Below, piece by piece: positions 5,928 through 9,163 of a DNA stretch of 9,163 nucleotides; positions within the stretch are counted from its first letter, which is position 1, and each line of letters starts with the position of its first letter. The position numbers were made by a program, and so were the translations under genes. Origin of the DNA: Nitrososphaeraceae archaeon (GTDB lineage: Archaea > Thermoproteota > Nitrososphaeria > Nitrososphaerales > Nitrososphaeraceae); the NCBI GenBank assembly GCA_030038695.1, contig JASHSN010000368.1:1-9163 (forward strand), given 5' to 3'. The notes below the pieces were generated by a model. The model searched no databases, was not told where the DNA came from, and saw only the letters and a program-made list of their open reading frames with translations.

Positions 5928-6032
5928 ATGCGAGAGAAGTGTTTTGAACAAAGCGAGGCAGCCCAGGTTTGCTCGCAAGAGAATGGAAAGCCGAGATGTT
6001 GTACTGGTATGGTGACAGCAGACAAGACATGA
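5928..6032 (+). CDS. Doubtful 34-aa Cys-containing ORF
   Basis: From the ATG at 5928 the plus strand reads MREKCFEQSEAAQVCSQENG and ends at a TGA at 6030-6032; four Cys in 34 residues. A TATA-like TTATATCT at 5890-5897 lies about 35 nt upstream. Longer open frames run back to 5721 but overlap the minus-strand broken gene. Weak support, no family. Confidence 0.2.
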   Translation: MREKCFEQSEAAQVCSQENGKPRCCTGMVTADKT

Positions 6033-6172
6033 CAGGATGAAAGGGGAATTTAGACTGGTCTAACCCTTGTAAACATTAATTTTTATGTTTATCCGTTTTT
6101 GTTCTTGCGTTCGCCTACCCTGTAGATCTCAATTGAGAAAAATGTAATGATAATGTCGTCGCAAGAAGAAGT

Positions 6173-6200
6173 TAAGTTAAGGTAAGTTTACCATAACTTA
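6173..6200. promoter_or_regulatory. 28-bp near-perfect palindrome, operator-like
   Basis: Arms of 13 bp (TAAGTTAAGGTAA and TTACCATAACTTA) flank a 2-bp centre GT; 12 of 13 pairs match. The 2-bp loop makes an RNA hairpin unlikely and fits binding of a dimeric regulator, such as a TetR/MarR/PadR-type protein, as inference. It lies about 240 bp upstream of the exporter gene and about 90 bp upstream of the 40-aa ORF. No regulator gene is visible nearby. Confidence 0.6.
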
Positions 6201-6291
6201 GTAGCGTGATAGCTAATTGATTAGGATAATCTGATCTGCTTTGTTGTTTGTTACTACTATGTTTTAATGGCTGTACGCTATAGTCTAATTC

Positions 6292-6414
6292 ATGGATAAG
6301 AATAAATTTGTTCAAGTTGTGAACGTAAATGTGATTTCGACCTCAGATATTATGGTATTCGTATTCGATCCTAAATGTATGCGATCTACAGGGCTATCTC
6401 GGGCCATATATTGA
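6292..6414 (+). CDS. 40-aa small ORF upstream of the exporter
   Basis: The ATG at 6292 is preceded by a TATA-like GCTATAG about 14 nt away, closer than ideal. The product (start MDKNKFVQVVNVNVISTSDI) has alternating hydrophobics typical of beta strands, then MVFVFDPKCMRSTG. It ends 23 bp before the exporter start and overlaps the exporter's likely TATA box. It may be a leader peptide or a small independent protein, or chance. No family. Confidence 0.3.
   Translation: MDKNKFVQVVNVNVISTSDIMVFVFDPKCMRSTGLSRAIY
6405..6412 (+). promoter_or_regulatory. TATA-like box for the MFS gene
   Basis: CATATATT centred about 30 nt before the ATG at 6438, giving a nearly leaderless transcript. A second AT-rich TTTTATACC at 6416-6424 lies too near the start to serve that ATG. 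Confidence 0.4.
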
Positions 6415-6437
6415 GTTTTTATACCATATAAGCTATA

Positions 6438-8075
6438 ATGACCCGTTTTAAGAAAGACGAAGACATACACGATATGCACTCCAATAAAAAATTGCAACCT
6501 TCAAAATCGGTGTCACCTGAAGCTTCTGACCAAATTCGATCTTCTGTATGGATTACCCTTGCAATTCTAGGATCGGCCATTCTGATCACAATGTATGGCG
6601 AGACTATGTTATTACCAGCCATGCGAGATATTATAAGGGATTTTGATATCCCATATAATACTTCATCTTGGATACTCACAGCATATCTTATCTCGGGCGC
6701 TGTTGCGACTCCAATCGCAGGGAAGTTATCCGACATCTACGGACGGAAGAAAATGGTCATAATAATACTGATTGTTTATATTATAGGAATTTGTGCAGGA
6801 GGGATCTCGACAAGCATATCCTTCCTCCTTGCCGCAAGGATTATCCAAGGCATTGGCATATCCATGTTTCCAATTGCTTTCGGAATTATAAGAGATCAAT
6901 TACCAAAGAACAAGCTAGCGATTGGTGTAGGAATATTCAGCTCAATGTTTGCTGCAGGATCGGTAGTGGGATTGGCAGTAGGTGGAACTATAATTCAGAA
7001 CTTAGGCTGGCATGCTACTTTTCTCTCGATAGTACCTGTTGCTATCATTCTTTGGGTAATAATCAATAAATTTATTGACGGTAATGACAGTAAGAGTGCA
7101 GAGGTAGTAGAAAAAGGCAATATTATGCAAGCTGATCATAATGCCAGCTACCATAGACCACCCTCCTCTGACCAAGATCAAGTTGATACTAAGGGCATTT
7201 TAACACGAAGCCTTGATGTAAAGGGCGCCATAACTTTGGCTGTCGTTATAGCTTCCTTTCTACTAACTCTTACATATATAGGAAATAGTAGCGGCAATAA
7301 TGTCAGCACAAATTCTATACCTACTATAGTAGTGTCTTTAGCTTTCATATCAATCGGATCTTTGGCCTTATTCATTATTTTAGAGAGAAGTGCAGCATCA
7401 CCATTAATAGAACTCAGTTTAATGACACATAGGATACTTCTTCCTGCAAATATCATTATCCTGATTTTTGGCATGACCATGTTTATGGTGTATCAGACCA
7501 CGCCGATATTGGTGAGAGGTCCTGATCCTGTCGGATTTGGCGGGGATGCGGTAGCAACCGCAATGGTGCAACTGCCGTTTATGGTAGTGTTTTTGATATT
7601 CGCACCTTTTTCAGGTTTCATTGTCTCTAGGCTGGGTAATCTTAAACCAACTATAGTAGGAACTATCATTATGACCTTCGGTTTTTTCATCCTGTTTATG
7701 TTTCATTCAACAGAATTTACTGTTGCAATGAACTTGGCGATTGTAGCCGCCGGAATTTCTTTGATGCAGGTGGGTGCATTCAATATTACAATGGAATATA
7801 CTCCACACCAATTTAGTGGAGTATCACTTGGGATGTCAGTCGTACTCGTCTTGATTGGAAGCTCAATTGGATCTGCAATTGCAGGAATATACATGCAAAC
7901 ACATCAGGAAGTTGTAAAGGGAATTAGTAGTGCTGGTGGTGTTAGCTCTTTTCCTTCACCAGTGGCTTATAATCTTATATTTCTAACTGCAGCACTGATT
8001 TCAACTATCTCTATTGTACTAGTAATAATTTTAAAAAGAAGAATAACTCAATCAATCACACATCAAACGTCATAG
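6438..8075 (+). CDS. DHA2-type MFS exporter (14 membrane helices)
   Basis: A 545-aa integral membrane protein of the size of the DHA2 (QacA/EmrB) drug:proton antiporter family, which exports cations, drugs or metabolites using the proton gradient. Residues 1-35 are a polar cytoplasmic head. I count about 14 helices: ~37-60, 77-95, 105-124, 126-146, 161-182, 192-210, 261-281, 294-315, 333-353, 372-393, 403-421, 426-448, 458-484, 508-532. Motif A is GKLSDIYGRKK (95-105) between helices 2 and 3; motif B-like RIIQGIG (134-140) is in helix 4. Motif C in helix 5 is SVVGLAVGG (175-183), lacking the usual Pro after Gly. A polar loop of about 50 residues (211-260) separates the first six helices from the rest. 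No partner gene (membrane fusion or regulator) adjoins it, so it likely works alone. The substrate cannot be told from sequence. Confidence 0.9.
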   Translation: MTRFKKDEDIHDMHSNKKLQPSKSVSPEASDQIRSSVWITLAILGSAILITMYGETMLLPAMRDIIRDFDIPYNTSSWILTAYLISGAVATPIAGKLSDIYGRKKMVIIILIVYIIGICAGGISTSISFLLAARIIQGIGISMFPIAFGIIRDQLPKNKLAIGVGIFSSMFAAGSVVGLAVGGTIIQNLGWHATFLSIVPVAIILWVIINKFIDGNDSKSAEVVEKGNIMQADHNASYHRPPSSDQDQVDTKGILTRSLDVKGAITLAVVIASFLLTLTYIGNSSGNNVSTNSIPTIVVSLAFISIGSLALFIILERSAASPLIELSLMTHRILLPANIIILIFGMTMFMVYQTTPILVRGPDPVGFGGDAVATAMVQLPFMVVFLIFAPFSGFIVSRLGNLKPTIVGTIIMTFGFFILFMFHSTEFTVAMNLAIVAAGISLMQVGAFNITMEYTPHQFSGVSLGMSVVLVLIGSSIGSAIAGIYMQTHQEVVKGISSAGGVSSFPSPVAYNLIFLTAALISTISIVLVIILKRRITQSITHQTS

Positions 8076-8214
8076 CGGCGACGTCAGGGCTACCATGCGC
8101 CTGCGGGTCTACTACGTGTACAGTATGAGCTTTATGGTGTACTGCTGTTGCGTCTACCCAAGTAGACGCAACATGGACTTTATGGTTTGCCGATGCCTGT
8201 TGTGAAGCGGACAT
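8056..8214 (-). CDS. 52-aa His-rich small protein, convergent overlap with the MFS gene
   Basis: ATG at 8214, product MSASQQASANHKVHVASTWV continuing with HHKAHTVHVVDP and ending at a TGA at 8056-8058. Two similar strand-like units (NHKVHVAS and HHKAHTVHV) give a beta-rich, His-rich protein (seven His) with no Cys or membrane segment; metal binding is possible but only inferred. The frame is open to a TTG at 8289, but a TATA-like CTATAATT at 8239-8246 lies about 29 nt before 8214 and favours the shorter form as leaderless. Its last 20 nt overlap the end of the exporter gene tail-to-tail. GC content here is clearly above the neighbourhood, which could mean real coding or a recent arrival. A perfect 12-bp inverted repeat lies inside. 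Family not recognised. Confidence 0.4.
   Translation of the reverse strand: MSASQQASANHKVHVASTWVDATAVHHKAHTVHVVDPQAHGSPDVAAMTFDV
8146..8173. repeat. Perfect 12-bp inverted repeat with 4-nt loop
   Basis: TGTTGCGTCTAC and GTAGACGCAACA flank CCAA. As RNA this is a stable hairpin 70 nt after the exporter stop codon, so it could protect or end its message; no T-run follows directly. It also lies within the minus-strand ORF at 8056-8214. Confidence 0.75.
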
Positions 8215-8269
8215 CGAAGCTATAGTAGAAACATATGAATTATAGACATCTATACGCCTATGATAGGAG

Positions 8270-8495
8270 ATGGAAACCATAAACGACAAGTTTGATGATG
8301 TTATCGATGACGTGATCTAAGTTTTAGTTCCAGTTCTGTAATAGGTAATTTAGAGGAAAGTATTGGCGTGCTTGAGAACACGTTAAATGAGATGTTTAAT
8401 TAGATGGCAGGATAAATCTATCTAATATAGCTGCTGAATGTTTTAAGCTCATACACATATCATGGGAACGATCAAAAATCATTACTTTTGAGTGA
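8270..8495 (+). pseudogene. Small gene broken by two frame changes (about 75 aa)
   Basis: From an ATG at 8270, with GGAG directly before it, the plus strand reads METINDKFDDVIDDVI and stops at 8318. The next frame continues LSFSSSSVIGNLEESIGVLE and ends at 8401; the third reads GRINLSNIAAECFKLIHISW and ends at 8493-8495. Each change equals the loss of one base. The joined product would be a helical, charged protein of about 75 aa. I do not recognise it. A divergent promoter area at about 8237-8256 (AT-rich) is shared with the minus-strand ORF at 8056-8214. The alternative is a chance run of protein-like readings. Confidence 0.3.
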
Positions 8496-8727
8496 ACGGA
8501 TACGGATACGGTGAAAACATGAATATTTACATGTCACATCACCCGGGACATCTTTAGGAAACCCGGCAAAGGTCTACCGGTGTATATGAATAACAAAAAC
8601 AACTGAGTCATGAAGAAAGGAGGGGCAGCCGCACCTGCTGTTTTCATCCCATTTCAGCATTAGGAAGGTATGGAAACCGAATTAATCCCACATGCTTCAG
8701 GGGTGTGAGTTCACGTACCAGCTAAAC
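8496..8727. other. Spacer between broken gene and FUN14 gene
   Basis: No supported gene. It holds a short Ala/Gly-rich plus-strand reading after an ATG at 8610 (MKKGGAAAPAVF, 17 codons) and a 37-codon minus-strand frame over the same bases; neither has motifs. An adjacent pair CGGATA CGGATA occurs near 8497-8508. Confidence 0.4.
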
Positions 8728-8913
8728 CTAATGTTGGTGTCTCACATAGCCATTCTTTTGTAATAGTTGGACGCCGACAAAGAACATCCCAGCCAAGAAG
8801 CCTACGATAATTAGCATCCACTTCAGGACCTTTTTCAGAGCAAATCCCATAGCATAGCCCAGAAGTCCACTACCAGCAAATGGAATTATACTGGACAATA
8901 AAGATTCACTCAT
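8728..8913 (-). CDS. FUN14-like membrane protein, short
   Basis: A 61-aa product from an ATG at 8913 (start MSESLLSSIIPFAGSGLLGY). It matches the beginning of FUN14-domain proteins: a Gly-rich first helix (SGLLGYAMGFALKK, about 14-27), a conserved-type basic turn KKVLK, and a second helix LIIVGFLAGMFFVGVQLLQ (34-52), then GYV. Family members usually go on for 30-60 more residues with a third segment, often after a VNW motif; here a stop comes right after GYVRHQH, so it may be a truncated form or have a late frame break. GGAAAG lies 4-9 nt before the ATG, and a TATA-like box is at 8944-8951. FUN14 proteins are common in Nitrososphaeria; their archaeal function is not known. The neighbour upstream is an IS630 transposase end. 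Confidence 0.75.
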   Translation of the reverse strand: MSESLLSSIIPFAGSGLLGYAMGFALKKVLKWMLIIVGFLAGMFFVGVQLLQKNGYVRHQH

Positions 8914-8972
8914 CAGCTTTCCTTCGCTCCTCAGGATGTTTTGAGATATATTCTGAGTGAAGAAAGGCTAAG
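8914..8972. mobile_element. Probable left boundary region of an IS630-like element
   Basis: IS630 elements normally end within a few tens of bases of the transposase stop, next to a TA target. This interval therefore should hold the terminal inverted repeat, but it cannot be proven without the opposite end. Confidence 0.3.
8944..8951 (-). promoter_or_regulatory. TATA-like box for the FUN14 gene
   Basis: ATATATCT on the minus strand about 34 nt before the ATG at 8913, predicting a leader of about 8 nt that includes the GGAAAG site. It lies between the transposase stop codon (8973) and the gene, so it may belong to the insertion element's end. Confidence 0.45.
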
Positions 8973-9163
8973 TCAAGTGTCATATCTAATGTCGTCATAC
9001 CATCTACCAAATGTTTTGTCCAGATATTCTGATATTGCAGTTTTTTGCTCTTCTATATGATCGTAGAATCTGTTTGCACATATGTTTGATTTTATCCGCT
9101 GATTTACCTTCCTCTCATTTGGATTTAGATATGGAGCCTTCTTTGGAAGATAAATTATGGTTA
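8973..9163 (-). CDS. IS630-family transposase, C-terminal end (partial)
   Basis: The frame is open from the right window edge (first full codon at 9161) to a TGA at 8973-8975, 62 codons. It begins TIIYLPKKAPYLNPNERKVN, matching the hallmark C-terminal stretch of IS630/Tc1-type DDE transposases: a strand ending in YLP, a variable segment, then LNPxE, where the Glu is the third catalytic residue (here E16 of the visible part). It is followed by the usual helical tail with an FYDHIEEQK-type segment and ends FGRWYDDIRYD. The rest, including both Asp residues, lies outside the window. No complete terminal inverted repeat can be defined here because the other end is missing; the element end should lie between 8973 and the FUN14 start. 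Confidence 0.8.
   Translation of the reverse strand, partial: TIIYLPKKAPYLNPNERKVNQRIKSNICANRFYDHIEEQKTAISEYLDKTFGRWYDDIRYDT

Noticed and set aside
5721..6032. Plus-strand 96-103 aa ORFs opposite the broken gene
   Set aside because: They lack motifs and oppose a minus-strand reading that fits a small protein exactly; only the last 34 codons were kept as a doubtful ORF.
6668..7069. Plus-strand 133-aa ORF inside the MFS gene
   Set aside because: Out-of-frame shadow rich in Arg/Cys/His; the MFS frame has clear membrane helices and motifs.
7178..7894. Minus-strand ORFs of 63-100 aa antisense to the MFS gene
   Set aside because: Shadows of hydrophobic codons on the opposite strand; no independent support.

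Overview
The window looks archaeal, most likely from an AT-rich, loosely packed genome of the Nitrososphaeria (ammonia-oxidising Thaumarchaeota, Nitrosocosmicus/Nitrososphaera-like). The reasons are: a short FUN14-like membrane protein and a DUF1059-type small protein, both common there; TATA-like boxes about 25-35 nt before many start codons with little or no ribosome binding site (leaderless or nearly leaderless transcripts); several tiny Cys-rich proteins; and long, poorly coding spacers. This assignment is inference from content, not from a marker gene.

Layout. 1-1589: a small protein with an acidic tail built on a hexanucleotide repeat (+), a 43-aa Cys protein facing it (-), two overlapping unrecognised minus-strand ORFs (505-1217), and a spacer with weak coding signals. 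1590-3119 (-): the first large gene, an HD/PDE-like phosphohydrolase domain fused to a GNAT acetyltransferase-like domain, with a TTG start. 3120-4375: a degenerate, possibly IS630-like transposase remnant (-), then three small plus-strand ORFs, one with a zinc ribbon. 4378-4949 (-): a group of tiny genes (55-aa helical protein, an ORF overlapping its start, and a 60-aa six-cysteine zinc-binding protein). 5186-6032: small minus-strand genes including DUF1059 and a neighbour that can only be read with a frameshift. 6033-6437: regulatory-looking spacer with a near-perfect 28-bp palindrome and a 40-aa ORF. 6438-8075 (+): the second large gene, a 14-helix DHA2-type MFS exporter. 8056-8495: a small minus-strand ORF overlapping the exporter's 3' end, and a small plus-strand gene broken in two places. 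8728-8913 (-): the FUN14-like protein. 8973-9163 (-): the C-terminal end of an IS630-family transposase running off the right edge.

There is no obvious pathway joining these genes. The window reads as accessory territory: two intact large genes (an HD-GNAT fusion and a drug/solute exporter), many single-promoter small proteins, insertion sequence debris, and several small genes with single-base frame breaks. Because the two long genes (509 and 545 codons) are uninterrupted, general sequencing error is a less likely cause of the breaks than gene decay, though read-level checks would be needed. I did not find a CRISPR array, tRNA, rRNA or a clear defence system.
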